A stretch of DNA of 58,246 nucleotides from Clostridia bacterium (lineage in GTDB: Bacteria; Bacillota; DSM-521; Neomoorellales; SLTJ01), in the NCBI GenBank assembly GCA_004347685.1, contig SLTJ01000033.1:77527-135772 (forward strand). Direction: 5' to 3'. Below are positions 43,685 to 53,006 of this stretch, piece after piece. The position numbers and the translations under genes are program-made. The notes under the pieces are model-generated. The model was given only the letters and a program-made list of their open reading frames with translations. It did not search any database and was not told the DNA's origin. Each line of letters opens with the position of its first letter. Positions within the stretch are counted from its first letter, which is position 1.

Positions 43685-44814
43685 CCGATGATCAAAAACT
43701 AATCCAGGAAGCTGCCAGGGATTTTGCCCGGAACGAACTGGGGTCTGAAAGCGTACGTGAATTCGATGAGAAAGAAGAATATCCACTGGGACTTATCAGG
43801 AAGCTGGCCGGATTGGGCTGGCTTGGGTTACCCTTTCCTGAGGAGTATGGCGGCGCCGGGGGAAATGTGCTGGATCTGGCCATTTTCCTGGAGGGTATTG
43901 GCTACGGGATGGTGGCCTTGGCAGCCGCCTATTTGCAGACCGTTATCTTTGGGGGCATGTCCCTTTACGAATACGGTTCGGAAGAACAGAAGAAAGAGTA
44001 TCTCCCGCCGCTCATACGGGGTGAGAAGCTGTGGTGTCTGGCGGCCACGGAGCCCAATGCGGGCTCGGACCTGGCTTCCCTGGTCACTTCGGCTACCCCT
44101 GATGGTAACGGTTTTTTCACCATAAATGGGACCAAGACCTTTATCACCGGAGCTCACGTGGCCGACCACTTCTTGCTGGCGGCCAGAACCAACAGGGATG
44201 TTCCCAAACACAAGGGGATCACCATGTTCATAGTAGACTCCAGATCCCCAGGTGTAGAAGTACGGCGTTTACATAAACTCGGAATGCGGCCTGTGGGGAC
44301 AAACGAAGTGTTCCTGGAGAACGTGCGGGTTCCAGAAGGGAATGTCGCCGGGGGCCTCAACCAGGGTTGGGCAAATCTCCTTAAGACCCTGGACAATGAG
44401 CGGTGTGCCGTGGCGGCCATGTGCGTGGGGGCGTCGCAAAGAGTGGTGGACGACGCGCTGGAGTATGCTAAGAACAGGGTACAGTTTGGCCAACCTATCA
44501 GCAAGTTTCAAGTTATCCAGCATGCCCTGGCCAATATGCAGATAAAGGTTGACACAGCCAGATTGTTGACGTACCGCGCCGCCTGGATGGCTAAGGAAGG
44601 TTTGCCGTGCAGCAAGGAAACAGCCATGGCCAAAGTACATGCCTCCGAAACCATGGCTGACGTGGCTGACCAGGGATTGCGGATCCTTGGGGGTTACGGT
44701 TATATGATGGAATACGATATGCAGCGATACTTTCGTGATGCTAAATTTTTCCAGATTGCAGGGGGGACCCCCGAGATTCAACGCAACGTTATCGCCAAAC
44801 AGATGGGAGTTTGA
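43663..44814 (+). CDS. Acyl-CoA dehydrogenase 3
   Basis: A 383-aa flavoenzyme with LAATEPNAGSDLASL, INGTKTFITGA and LGGYGYMMEYDMQRYFRD. The catalytic loop reads QIAGGTPEIQ, without the Glu of YEGT; a Glu in DNERCAVAA is at the alternative helix-G site used by isovaleryl-CoA dehydrogenase. The start is TTG 43663 or GTG 43669; GGGGG lies upstream. It is followed 48 bp later by the ABC ATPase genes and is probably in their operon. Confidence 0.9.
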   Translation: MHVEFVLTDDQKLIQEAARDFARNELGSESVREFDEKEEYPLGLIRKLAGLGWLGLPFPEEYGGAGGNVLDLAIFLEGIGYGMVALAAAYLQTVIFGGMSLYEYGSEEQKKEYLPPLIRGEKLWCLAATEPNAGSDLASLVTSATPDGNGFFTINGTKTFITGAHVADHFLLAARTNRDVPKHKGITMFIVDSRSPGVEVRRLHKLGMRPVGTNEVFLENVRVPEGNVAGGLNQGWANLLKTLDNERCAVAAMCVGASQRVVDDALEYAKNRVQFGQPISKFQVIQHALANMQIKVDTARLLTYRAAWMAKEGLPCSKETAMAKVHASETMADVADQGLRILGGYGYMMEYDMQRYFRDAKFFQIAGGTPEIQRNVIAKQMGV

Positions 44815-44849
44815 GAAGTTTGGCCACGAGCAACACGGCCGCTTCTCAA
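44811..44849 (+). other. Inverted repeat after acyl-CoA dehydrogenase 3
   Basis: TTGAGAAG (44811-44818, containing the TGA stop) pairs with CTTCTCAA (44842-44849); inside, GGCC at 44822 and 44837 can pair too. No T-run. It could protect or punctuate the mRNA before livF 2. Confidence 0.5.
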
Positions 44850-44862
44850 GGTGGGGTGAATC

Positions 44863-45657
44863 ATGCTTGAGGTACGGAATGTGAAGGTAGTATATAATGA
44901 CGTGATACTGGTTCTAAAGGGGATCTCTCTTTCGGTGGCCGAAGGGTCTATCGTGGCTTTGCTGGGAGCTAACGGAGCAGGGAAGACTACTACGGCCAAG
45001 GCCGTATGCGGTCTGCTGGAATTTCAGGATGGCAATGTAACCGAAGGGACAATAGAATTTTTTGGTGCCCGTATCAACGATTGCTCCCCGGAAGACATCG
45101 TGGGGAGAGGAATCTCAATGGTACCTGAGGGCAGGCGGGTTTTCGTCCAGCTTACGGTGGAAGAAAACCTGAAGGTAGGCTCATACCTGCGCCGGGATAG
45201 CGCGGTGAGAAAAGACCTGGAGGATATATGGCAGTTGTTTCCATCGCTGTGGCGTCGTCGTGATGTCAAAGCGGGGTATCTCAGCGGCGGAGAGCAGCAA
45301 ATGCTGGCCATAGGCCGGGCCATGATGTCCAGGCCAAGACTGTTAATTCTGGACGAACCTTCCCTGGGCTTGTCTCCCAGGCTTGTAGAAGAAGTATTCC
45401 AGGTCATTGCCCGCCTTAACAAAGAAGCCAATATGACCCTGTTAATCATAGAGCAAAACGCTCATGCTGCTTTTTCTGTGGCCAGGTACGGATACATCAT
45501 GGAAAACGGCAGGATAGTTATGGATGCCGACACCGATCGCCTCGTCCGGGATGCCGATGTGAAGGAGTTTTATTTGGGGATAACCGATAATACCTCAGGC
45601 AGAAAGAGCTTTAATCAGGTAAAGTCGTACAAGCGCCGTAAACGCTGGTTATCCTGA
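44863..45657 (+). CDS. ABC importer ATPase LivF 2
   Basis: A 264-aa ATPase: Walker A GANGAGKTT, signature YLSGGEQQMLAIG, Walker B LLILDEPSLGLS, and IIEQNAH. The C-terminal 25 residues are basic (SYKRRKRWLS) beyond the usual end. ATG 44863. It leads the cassette livF-livG-ligase-livH-livM-livK. Confidence 0.93.
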   Translation: MLEVRNVKVVYNDVILVLKGISLSVAEGSIVALLGANGAGKTTTAKAVCGLLEFQDGNVTEGTIEFFGARINDCSPEDIVGRGISMVPEGRRVFVQLTVEENLKVGSYLRRDSAVRKDLEDIWQLFPSLWRRRDVKAGYLSGGEQQMLAIGRAMMSRPRLLILDEPSLGLSPRLVEEVFQVIARLNKEANMTLLIIEQNAHAAFSVARYGYIMENGRIVMDADTDRLVRDADVKEFYLGITDNTSGRKSFNQVKSYKRRKRWLS

Positions 45658-45669
45658 GGAGGTAGAGAA

Positions 45670-46470
45670 TTGGCGTATCTGGTCGTTTCCGGTGTTTCTT
45701 TAAGACTGGGTGGCTTGGAGATTTTAACTGACATCAGCCTGGAGATAGAGAAGGGGCAGTTGTATTCCATAATCGGACCCAACGGGGCAGGTAAGACAAG
45801 CCTGCTCAACTGTGTCAGCGGGCTGTATAGGCCTACACAAGGCGGCATTTTCTTTCAGGGGAAAGAAATAACCCGCCTGAAGCCGCATCGCATTGCGGCT
45901 CTTGGGATTGCCCGGGTTTTTCAAAACGTGGAGCTGTTTAAGAACACCACCGTGATCAACAACCTCTTGTTGGGGAGACACAGGCTGATGCATAGCGGAG
46001 TTATTTCCGGCGGTTTGTTTGTGGGAAGAACTATGCGTGAAGAACTTACACACCGCCGGAGAGTCGAAGAGGTTATTGATTTTCTGGAGATAGAAGCAAT
46101 CAGGTACCAAACAGTAGGACATCTATCCTATGGTTTGCAAAAGAGAGTCGAACTAGCCAGGGCCCTGGCAGCCGAGCCCGAGTTGCTGCTACTCGACGAG
46201 CCTGCCGCCGGGATGAATACCGAGGAGAAAGAGGATATGGCTCGCTTTATTCTGGACATCAAAGAAGTGATGGGTATCACCATGATCCTTATTGAACACG
46301 ACATGCGCTTTGTCATGGACTTATCAAATAGGGTGGCAGTGCTTGATTTTGGTCGGAAAATAGCCGAGGGTTTGCCGGCAGAGATCCAGAACAATCCCCG
46401 CGTCATCGAGGCCTACCTGGGCCGGGGAGAAGGCGCCTTGTTATCGCAGACGGAAGGAGCCGTGGAATAG
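45670..46470 (+). CDS. ABC importer ATPase LivG 2
   Basis: A 266-aa ATPase: Walker A GPNGAGKTS, signature HLSYGLQKRVELARAL, Walker B LLLLDEPAAGMN, IEHDMRFVM, all normal for LivG, in contrast to LivG 1. TTG 45670 with GAGGAGGTAG upstream, 12 bp after livF 2. Its stop directly abuts the ligase ATG. Confidence 0.93.
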   Translation: MAYLVVSGVSLRLGGLEILTDISLEIEKGQLYSIIGPNGAGKTSLLNCVSGLYRPTQGGIFFQGKEITRLKPHRIAALGIARVFQNVELFKNTTVINNLLLGRHRLMHSGVISGGLFVGRTMREELTHRRRVEEVIDFLEIEAIRYQTVGHLSYGLQKRVELARALAAEPELLLLDEPAAGMNTEEKEDMARFILDIKEVMGITMILIEHDMRFVMDLSNRVAVLDFGRKIAEGLPAEIQNNPRVIEAYLGRGEGALLSQTEGAVE

Positions 46471-48315
46471 ATGGCGGTTGTCCTGGAAGACGCTATTCCG
46501 GCGGTCGTGCCTCATCTTAACCGGGTGGATACCTTACCTGGGCTTTTTGTTGATCGGGTCAAGAAATATGGGGACAGAGTGGCCCTGCGAAAAAAAGACT
46601 TGGGTATCTGGCAGGAAATTTCGTGGTACGAGTATTATTTACACGTGCGCTATTTCTGCCTGGGTTTGGTTTCCCTGGGGCTGCAGAAAGGAGATCGGGT
46701 TTCTATCCTCGGGGACAACTGCCCAGAATGGTTGTATGCTGACCTGGCGGTTCAGTCTGTCGGAGGGATGGCTGTTGGCATCTACCCTACCAACCCGGCT
46801 CCGGAAGTTAAGTACATACTGGAGCATTCAGAATCAAGGTTTGTGGTGGTCTACGACCAGGAACAACTGGACAAGGTCTTAGAAGTCAAAGCTGACCTGC
46901 CCTACCTGGAAAGAGCCATTGTTATTGACACCAAAGGGTTACGCCATTACGATGATCCAATCATTATCAGTTTTGCCGAAGTAGAGAAGCGGGGCCAAAC
47001 CCTTGATAAGGGCAGACCGGAGTTGTTTGACGAGATTCTCAATACCGTTTCCGGTGAAGATGTTGCGGTGATGATTTACACGTCAGGGACTACTGGTGCT
47101 CCTAAAGGAGCTATGTTGACCCACTGCAACCTCTTACATGCCGCCGAACAGTGGCCGGCGGCCATGGAACTGTTCGAAAGTGATACAGTGGTTTCGTACC
47201 TACCACTGTGTCATATATTGGAAAGATGCATGTCCCTTGTGGTGGCGCTCAGGATCGGCTATACGGTTAACTTCGCCGAAAGCACGGACACCGTAATGGA
47301 AGCTCTCCGAGATGTTGCCCCGACGATCTTCGTCGGTGTTCCGAGGATTTGGGAGAAAATGTATTCGGCCCATGTGATCAAGGTACAGGAATCCACCCCC
47401 CTCAAGAGGTTCGCTTACCGGCTGGCCATTCCCGTGGGGGAGAAGGTTGTCAGCCTGCGATCACAGCGGCAACAGCCCGGCTTCCTGTTACGGGCACTTT
47501 ACAAGATTGCTGATTTCCTAGTCTTCGGTGCCATCAGGGATCAGTTGGGCTTGCGGCGGGCTCACCTTATGTGGTGCGGGGCCGCCCCTGTGGCTCCCGA
47601 GATTCTCAAGTTTTTCAACGCCATCGGTATAAGGGTCCGTGAGGCCTACGGGGCGACGGAAGCCTGCGGACTTATTGCCATCCACCCGGCCGCCGACATC
47701 AGATTCGGCACGGTAGGTAAGGTGGTCAGGGATATGGAAATCAGGATTGCCGAGGATGGAGAGATACTGTTGCGCGGTCCAATGATTTTCAAGGGTTACT
47801 TCAAGGATCCCGACTCCACTGCCGGTGCATGGGAGGGGGGATGGCTCCATACAGGTGACGTCGGGGTGATAGATGCCCACGGCCACCTCAAGATAGTGGA
47901 CCGCAAGAAGGATATAATAATAACTTCTGGCGGGAAAAACATTGCGCCCCAGGAGATCGAGAACAAGCTCAAAGTAAGCCCTTATGTGAAGGACGCAATT
48001 GTCATTGGCGACAAGAGGAAGTACATAACGGCCTTGATCGAAATTGATTACGAGAACGTAGGCAAGTGGGCAGAGAACAACGGTATCCCTTATACCACCT
48101 TTAAAGACCTTTCGTGGAACCCGAAGACGCACGAATTGATCCAGGATGTTGTAGATCAGGTGAATAAGGGGCTGGCCCAGGTGGAGACCATTAAGAAGTT
48201 CACCTTGCTCGCGAAACAACTAGACCAGGACGACGAGGAACTTACTGCTACGCAGAAGGTGCGGCGGAAGATAGTCGAGGAGAAATATAAAGAGATCATT
48301 GATGCGATGTACTAG
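46471..48315 (+). CDS. Long-chain-type acyl-CoA ligase inside the importer operon
   Basis: AMP-forming ligase of 614 aa, the FadD15-like long type: P-loop YTSGTTGAPKGAM, YGATEACG, WLHTGDVGVID, DRKKDIIITSGGKNIAP and a C-terminal extension (KKFTLLAKQLDQDDEELT) typical of that group. Placed with zero spacing after livG and before livH, it is almost certainly co-expressed with the importer. A vectorial role, trapping the imported acid as CoA thioester, is the simplest inference. Confidence 0.92.
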   Translation: MAVVLEDAIPAVVPHLNRVDTLPGLFVDRVKKYGDRVALRKKDLGIWQEISWYEYYLHVRYFCLGLVSLGLQKGDRVSILGDNCPEWLYADLAVQSVGGMAVGIYPTNPAPEVKYILEHSESRFVVVYDQEQLDKVLEVKADLPYLERAIVIDTKGLRHYDDPIIISFAEVEKRGQTLDKGRPELFDEILNTVSGEDVAVMIYTSGTTGAPKGAMLTHCNLLHAAEQWPAAMELFESDTVVSYLPLCHILERCMSLVVALRIGYTVNFAESTDTVMEALRDVAPTIFVGVPRIWEKMYSAHVIKVQESTPLKRFAYRLAIPVGEKVVSLRSQRQQPGFLLRALYKIADFLVFGAIRDQLGLRRAHLMWCGAAPVAPEILKFFNAIGIRVREAYGATEACGLIAIHPAADIRFGTVGKVVRDMEIRIAEDGEILLRGPMIFKGYFKDPDSTAGAWEGGWLHTGDVGVIDAHGHLKIVDRKKDIIITSGGKNIAPQEIENKLKVSPYVKDAIVIGDKRKYITALIEIDYENVGKWAENNGIPYTTFKDLSWNPKTHELIQDVVDQVNKGLAQVETIKKFTLLAKQLDQDDEELTATQKVRRKIVEEKYKEIIDAMY

Positions 48316-48358
48316 GTTTCCGGTCTGAATGGACAGGTCAGGAATTGGGGGGTAGAAA

Positions 48359-49234
48359 GTGGGTACTGAAATCCTTCAGCTTATGATTGGCGGGTTCGCA
48401 ACGGGGAGTATATACGCGTTGATCGCCCTTGGCTTTGTTTTGATTTATAAAGCTACCGGCATCCTCAATTTCGCCCAGGGGGAGTTGATGATGGTGGGAG
48501 CGTATATCTATTTTGCCCTGGTTACCGAGTTGCAGTTACCTTTTCTGGCGGCCTTTCTTTTGACCCTGGTACTGTCCGGTATCCTTGGTTTGGTCCTGGA
48601 GTTTGTCTTTATCGAGCGGATGGTGGGTGAACCAGTATTCTCGGTAGTAGTGATAACGCTTGGTCTGGCGAGTCTCCTGCGCAGCCTGACCGGGATTGTC
48701 TTTGGCGTTCTGGAAAAGGGCCTGGCTACTCCCTTTTCCGGCAAATCCTTGGCCATTGGCCCGCTAGTAATCTGGCAAACGCATGCTTATGCCATTGTTG
48801 GTGGCGTCGCGCTGTTTATCATTTTTATGGCCTTTTTCAAGTTCTCGAAGACCGGCATTGGCATGCGGGCTGCGGCGGAAGATCAAGACGTAGCCAGACT
48901 TATGGGAATAAATATCGGTAGAGTCTTCGGTCTCTCGTGGATTATCGCCGCGGTAGTAGCTTCCGTGGGTGGCATATTTTATGGTGACCTGAGCTTCCTG
49001 GAGCCGCACATGAGCTTCTTTGGGCTTAGAGCACTACCTGCGGCCCTGTTAGGCGGGCTCGACAGCGTTGGCGGCGCGCTTATCGGTGGCCTTGCTATCG
49101 GGCTGATCGAAGGTCTTGCCGGGGGATACCTGGGAGGTACCGGTCAGGAGTTGGCGCCATGGATCCTGGTGCTGGTGATCCTAATGGCCAGGCCCTACGG
49201 TCTATTCGGCACCAGAGAAATCAAGCGTGTCTAA
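48359..49234 (+). CDS. Branched-chain-type ABC permease LivH 2
   Basis: A 291-aa membrane protein: MIGGFATGSIYALIALGFVL, YKATGILNFAQGELMMVGAY, the classical LivH N terminus, then a coupling loop with AAAEDQDVARLMGINIG. GTG 48359 with a GGGGGTAG-type ribosome site. It lies 43 bp after the ligase gene. Confidence 0.94.
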   Translation: MGTEILQLMIGGFATGSIYALIALGFVLIYKATGILNFAQGELMMVGAYIYFALVTELQLPFLAAFLLTLVLSGILGLVLEFVFIERMVGEPVFSVVVITLGLASLLRSLTGIVFGVLEKGLATPFSGKSLAIGPLVIWQTHAYAIVGGVALFIIFMAFFKFSKTGIGMRAAAEDQDVARLMGINIGRVFGLSWIIAAVVASVGGIFYGDLSFLEPHMSFFGLRALPAALLGGLDSVGGALIGGLAIGLIEGLAGGYLGGTGQELAPWILVLVILMARPYGLFGTREIKRV

Positions 49235-49249
49235 TTAGGAGGTTTAGTT

Positions 49250-50299
49250 GTGGCACGTAGTGGTAATTTCAACGTCAGTTATCGCCAGGAGATAGCGATC
49301 TTTCGCACCCTGGGCCAGAAATTGTGGCTAGGCCTTCTGGGAGTTATCCTCCTGGCCTATCCCCTGCTTTTCGGCGAGTATTACGTTTACATTATTAACT
49401 TCGCTTTGATCGCCATCATTGCGGCTCTCGGTCTGAACCTTCTCACCGGATACACCGGCCAGATTTCCCTGGGCCACGCTGCCTTCCTGGCCGTGGGCGC
49501 CTACACGACTGCAATTTTTTCTTCCATGGGGTTACCTTTCATACTCGTATTACTCCTGTCGGCATTGACATCTCTAATCCTGGGGTTAATCATAGGTTTC
49601 CCATCACTCAGGCTGGAAGGGCTTTACCTGGCTATCGCTACCATGGCTTTCTACTTCATAGTTGCGTATGTCATTGCACACTGGACGGATATGACCGGAG
49701 GGCAGTACGGTCTTAAGGTCGCGCCTTTAAGAGTTTTGGGCCTACCCATAGATAGTAACACCAGATTCTATTATCTCCTCGTTACATTTGTCGTGGCCAG
49801 CGTCTATTTTGCTACTAACCTGGCCCGTTCGCGCGTCGGTAGAGCGTTCGTGGCTATCCGCGATCGGGATATAGCTGCCGAGGTTATGGGGATAGACGTG
49901 GCCAGGTACAAGCTGATATCGTTCGCAGTAAGCTCTGCCTACGCCGGTATGGCTGGGAGCCTGTACGCCTATTTTGTCGGCATACTCGCGCCTGAGCACT
50001 TTGGGTTTGACGTATCAATCCAGTATATCGCCATGATAATTGCCGGGGGTCTGGGGTCAATAGAAGGGGCCATAATCGGGGCCTTATTCATTTCCCTTTT
50101 ACCCGAGGGCCTGCGGTTTGTCACCGGGGCCCTGGCCAGTAGCTTCCCGGAACTAAGCAGCAACTTCTTGCTGCTGAAAGAGGGAGTATACGGCCTGATA
50201 ATCGTCCTGTTCCTGATTATTGAGCCTACCGGAATATACGGTATCTGGCGGCGCATAAAGGATAGTTGGGATACGTTTCCTTACAAGTATCGGGGATAG
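49250..50299 (+). CDS. Branched-chain-type ABC permease LivM 2
   Basis: A 349-aa membrane protein: LNLLTGYTGQISLGHAAFLA, a standard LivM segment, then GRAFVAIRDRDIAAEVMGID and IAGGLGSIEGAIIGALF. GTG 49250 with AGGAGG upstream, 15 bp after livH 2. Confidence 0.94.
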   Translation: MARSGNFNVSYRQEIAIFRTLGQKLWLGLLGVILLAYPLLFGEYYVYIINFALIAIIAALGLNLLTGYTGQISLGHAAFLAVGAYTTAIFSSMGLPFILVLLLSALTSLILGLIIGFPSLRLEGLYLAIATMAFYFIVAYVIAHWTDMTGGQYGLKVAPLRVLGLPIDSNTRFYYLLVTFVVASVYFATNLARSRVGRAFVAIRDRDIAAEVMGIDVARYKLISFAVSSAYAGMAGSLYAYFVGILAPEHFGFDVSIQYIAMIIAGGLGSIEGAIIGALFISLLPEGLRFVTGALASSFPELSSNFLLLKEGVYGLIIVLFLIIEPTGIYGIWRRIKDSWDTFPYKYRG

Positions 50300-50495
50300 G
50301 GGTATTGATCCTGGTGGGGAACGTGGGTCTTGTGCGGGCGGAGCGATTTGGCCAGGATGTAAGTGGCCAGGCGAGAAAGGGGGTGAGAGCCTTACGGATA
50401 AGCAAGTTTAACCGGGTCCGGACGTCTTTTCAGTCAGGGTATTAGATTGTGAGGCCGAAGGGTGAAAGTGAGTTACACAGAAGGAGGCACTTAAG

Positions 50496-51758
50496 GTGAG
50501 CAACCATCGCAAACCAATGATCGTGATTCTGGCCTTGCTGCTAGTGTTAGCCCTCGTCGCCTGCGGGCAGCAACAACAGGAAGCAGCGGGGCCAAAGGGA
50601 GAATCCGCAACCTCCAAAGAGGAAACCGCCGCCGGAGGCGTCGGTGAGGTCCGCGGGGTGACCGGTGACACTATTAGGATTGGAGCCATTCTCGACTTCA
50701 CCGGCCCTTACAAGTCAGCCGGGGTGCTTATGCGGTCAGGGATTGAAACCTACTTCAAGTACGTGAACGACCATGGTGGTATAAATGGACGCAAGGTGGT
50801 AACATTCTTTGAAGATAATCAGTCAAATCCGCCCACGTCTCTGGCAGCCGCCAATAAGCTGATTTTCAACGACAAAGTCTTTGCCCTGGCGGGGGTGCAC
50901 GGTTCTGCGGCCTTTGCCGCCATCTATGATTTAGTGGAAAAGGAGAAGGTCATTTCCTTTAGCCTGGGACACGCCACCCAGGATTTTGAGCCATTGAAAA
51001 AGATGGTTTTCCAGGTGCCAACCCCTTACTATCATCAGGCCGCGCGGATAGTGGATTTCTTTATTGACGACCTGGGGATAAAAGAACCGAAGATCGGAGT
51101 CATATACCAGGATGACGCGATGGGCATGGACGCCCTCAAAGGCGTTGAGGCCGAAGCCAAGGCCAGGGATATCGAGATTGTGGCCAAGGAGCCGTACCAG
51201 AGAGGAGCCACTGACCTTAGCACCCAGGTTCTCAATTTAAAGCGGAGCGGTGCCGAGCAGGTCATTGTTGGTGGTATATTTACCCAGGCGGGAATGTTCC
51301 TGAAAGAAGCCCAGAAAGTAAATTACAAGCCAGCCACCGCCGGGATCAGCCCCACTCTGAACGAAGTAGTGTTTGACGTGGCAGGAGAAGCCGCCGACGG
51401 GTTCTATGCTGCCAACTGCTTCTCCATGCCTGATGACGAGACTTACGTGCAGGCCGAGGAAATTGCCAAGAAATACAACGTTGAGCCCAATCCACACTTC
51501 CTCTATGGATTTGTCAATGCCGCGGTTCTGACCGAGGCGCTGGAGGCGGTTGGCGACGAGATAACGCCGGAAAAGGTAGCCGCAGCCTTGGAAAAACTCA
51601 ATAAGGTTACCGTCCCCGGGTTTGTTCCGTCAATAACCTTTGGTCCTGACAAACACTTCGCCACCGGGGCAAGCGGCCTGTTTAAGCTTGACTACGCCCA
51701 GAAGAAATGGGTACCGGCGGCTCCGTACAAGGAACCAGTGGGACTGCAGAAAAAATAG
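50496..51758 (+). CDS. ABC importer substrate-binding lipoprotein 2 (LivK type)
   Basis: A 420-aa binding protein with a lipoprotein signal: NHRKPMIVILALLLVLALVA followed by Cys23 and a Gln-rich start, then a short linker to about residue 50. The body begins IRIGAILDFTGPYKSAGVLM. Closely similar proteins bind aromatic acids, phenylacetate-type or amino-acid ligands; not distinguishable here. The 196-base gap before it holds no gene. GTG with AGAAGGAGG upstream. Confidence 0.92.
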   Translation: MSNHRKPMIVILALLLVLALVACGQQQQEAAGPKGESATSKEETAAGGVGEVRGVTGDTIRIGAILDFTGPYKSAGVLMRSGIETYFKYVNDHGGINGRKVVTFFEDNQSNPPTSLAAANKLIFNDKVFALAGVHGSAAFAAIYDLVEKEKVISFSLGHATQDFEPLKKMVFQVPTPYYHQAARIVDFFIDDLGIKEPKIGVIYQDDAMGMDALKGVEAEAKARDIEIVAKEPYQRGATDLSTQVLNLKRSGAEQVIVGGIFTQAGMFLKEAQKVNYKPATAGISPTLNEVVFDVAGEAADGFYAANCFSMPDDETYVQAEEIAKKYNVEPNPHFLYGFVNAAVLTEALEAVGDEITPEKVAAALEKLNKVTVPGFVPSITFGPDKHFATGASGLFKLDYAQKKWVPAAPYKEPVGLQKK

Positions 51759-51780
51759 CAGTTAAGAATAAGTGAAGAAG

Positions 51781-51807
51781 GCCCTCCTCCCCTCCGGGGA
51801 GGAGGGC
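51781..51807. terminator. Perfect 12-bp hairpin between convergent livK 2 and lysR
   Basis: GCCCTCCTCCCC (51781-51792) and GGGGAGGAGGGC (51796-51807) around a 3-base loop, 22 bases after the livK 2 stop. No T-run on either strand. It probably marks 3' ends in both directions. Confidence 0.65.
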
Positions 51808-51925
51808 GTACGAATGTCAGGTCTGGCAACTGATCTGGCCATTTCCGTAGCCTGCCCGGCCACGAAAAAGGTCTGATTAGTAGCGTTCTCGCCCTCTGCT
51901 GGTGCCACCTGGGTCGCACACAGGT

Positions 51926-52879
51926 CTACTCTTCTCTTGCCGACCTCTGCCGGCACCTTAATCTGCCCAGGTCAGCGGAGGTTCGCACGGTTTCAGCAGC
52001 GTTAATGAATGACTTCACTGGCCAGTCCATTTCTTTCTCCTTCTTGTAGATAACCCCCACCTTTCGAACCAAATTAACTTCTTCAACCGACAGCTTAACG
52101 ACAAGCCCCGATTCTATTTCGTCTCTGGCAATACTATATGGCACAAAGGCGGTGGCAAGGTTACTCATCACCGCCTGCTTGATACCCTCGAAATCATCCA
52201 TTTCGCTAATTATGTTAGGACGAACCCCGTAACGATCATAAAGTTCCTGCAGGGGGTACCAGAACCTTGTGCCGGTAGTGAAGGCCACCTGAGGAATACC
52301 GCATAAATCTCGCAGGCGCAAAGACGTAACTGTTGGCGGCAAAAAGTTATTGCCGGCGATGAAAACATAAGGGTCATCTAAAATATGAAAGATCTTCAGC
52401 GACGATGGGAGTTTGTCCTGCGGGCGGATACAACTTGCGTTGACCATACCGGCATCTGCCAATTCATCTGCCACGAAGGCAACAATCTCTTCGTAACGCG
52501 AGGTCGAGCTCCAGTTAACATGCAAAGCTGAATTTATCTCCCTAAGATGTTTCATGAAAAGCGGCATCCAATAGGACGCTATGGTAGGAGAAGATATTAC
52601 CCTCAGGTACAGTATTTCTTTGTCATCAGAAATACATTCCAGACCCTCGCTTAGTTGTTGAAGGGCCGTTTCAACGTATTGCAGTAGTTTCTTGCCCTTG
52701 GCAGTTAACTCTACCCTACGAGTCGTTCGAGAAAAGAGAGGGAAGCCAACCTCTTTTTCAAGCAGCTGAATTCGGGCTGTTATGGCGGGCTGGCTTATAT
52801 GTAGCTTTTCGGCTGCCCTGGAAAAGTGTCCTTCTCTGGCAACAAGGAGAAAAGCTTCCAGTTGAGGCAGTTGGGCCAT
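51926..52879 (-). CDS. LysR-family transcriptional regulator
   Basis: A 317-aa LTTR. The N-terminal winged helix-turn-helix is LPQLEAFLLVAREGHFSRAA, EKLHISQPAITARIQLLEKE; the rest is a periplasmic-binding-like effector domain. ATG 52879 is chosen since GGAGAGGGG (complement of 52887-52895) lies 7 bases upstream; ATG 52909 is in frame too. It diverges from the reductase-like operon and is its likely activator, responding to a pathway intermediate. Confidence 0.92.
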   Translation of the reverse strand: MAQLPQLEAFLLVAREGHFSRAAEKLHISQPAITARIQLLEKEVGFPLFSRTTRRVELTAKGKKLLQYVETALQQLSEGLECISDDKEILYLRVISSPTIASYWMPLFMKHLREINSALHVNWSSTSRYEEIVAFVADELADAGMVNASCIRPQDKLPSSLKIFHILDDPYVFIAGNNFLPPTVTSLRLRDLCGIPQVAFTTGTRFWYPLQELYDRYGVRPNIISEMDDFEGIKQAVMSNLATAFVPYSIARDEIESGLVVKLSVEEVNLVRKVGVIYKKEKEMDWPVKSFINAAETVRTSADLGRLRCRQRSAREE

Positions 52880-52931
52880 CTTAATACCCCTCTCCATGTA
52901 GTGTTTCATAAAGACACCTTATCAATATATC

Positions 52932-52960
52932 ATTATAACTCCAGAAAAACGATTTCTCAA
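52932..52960 (-). promoter_or_regulatory. lysR promoter
   Basis: Read on the minus strand: TTGAGA (complement of 52955-52960), 17 bp, TATAAT (complement of 52932-52937). A near-consensus promoter for the LysR gene, 53 bp before its ATG. Confidence 0.8.
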
Positions 52961-53006
52961 GGTTTGATTCTTGTAGTATGATTAACACGAGGTATCAAGG
53001 GGTTTT

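Noticed and set aside
32346-51758. Calling the two importers leucine/isoleucine/valine transporters
   Set aside because: The Liv-type fold is clear, but the neighbours are acyl-CoA ligases and dehydrogenases, so amino-acid specificity should not be assumed.
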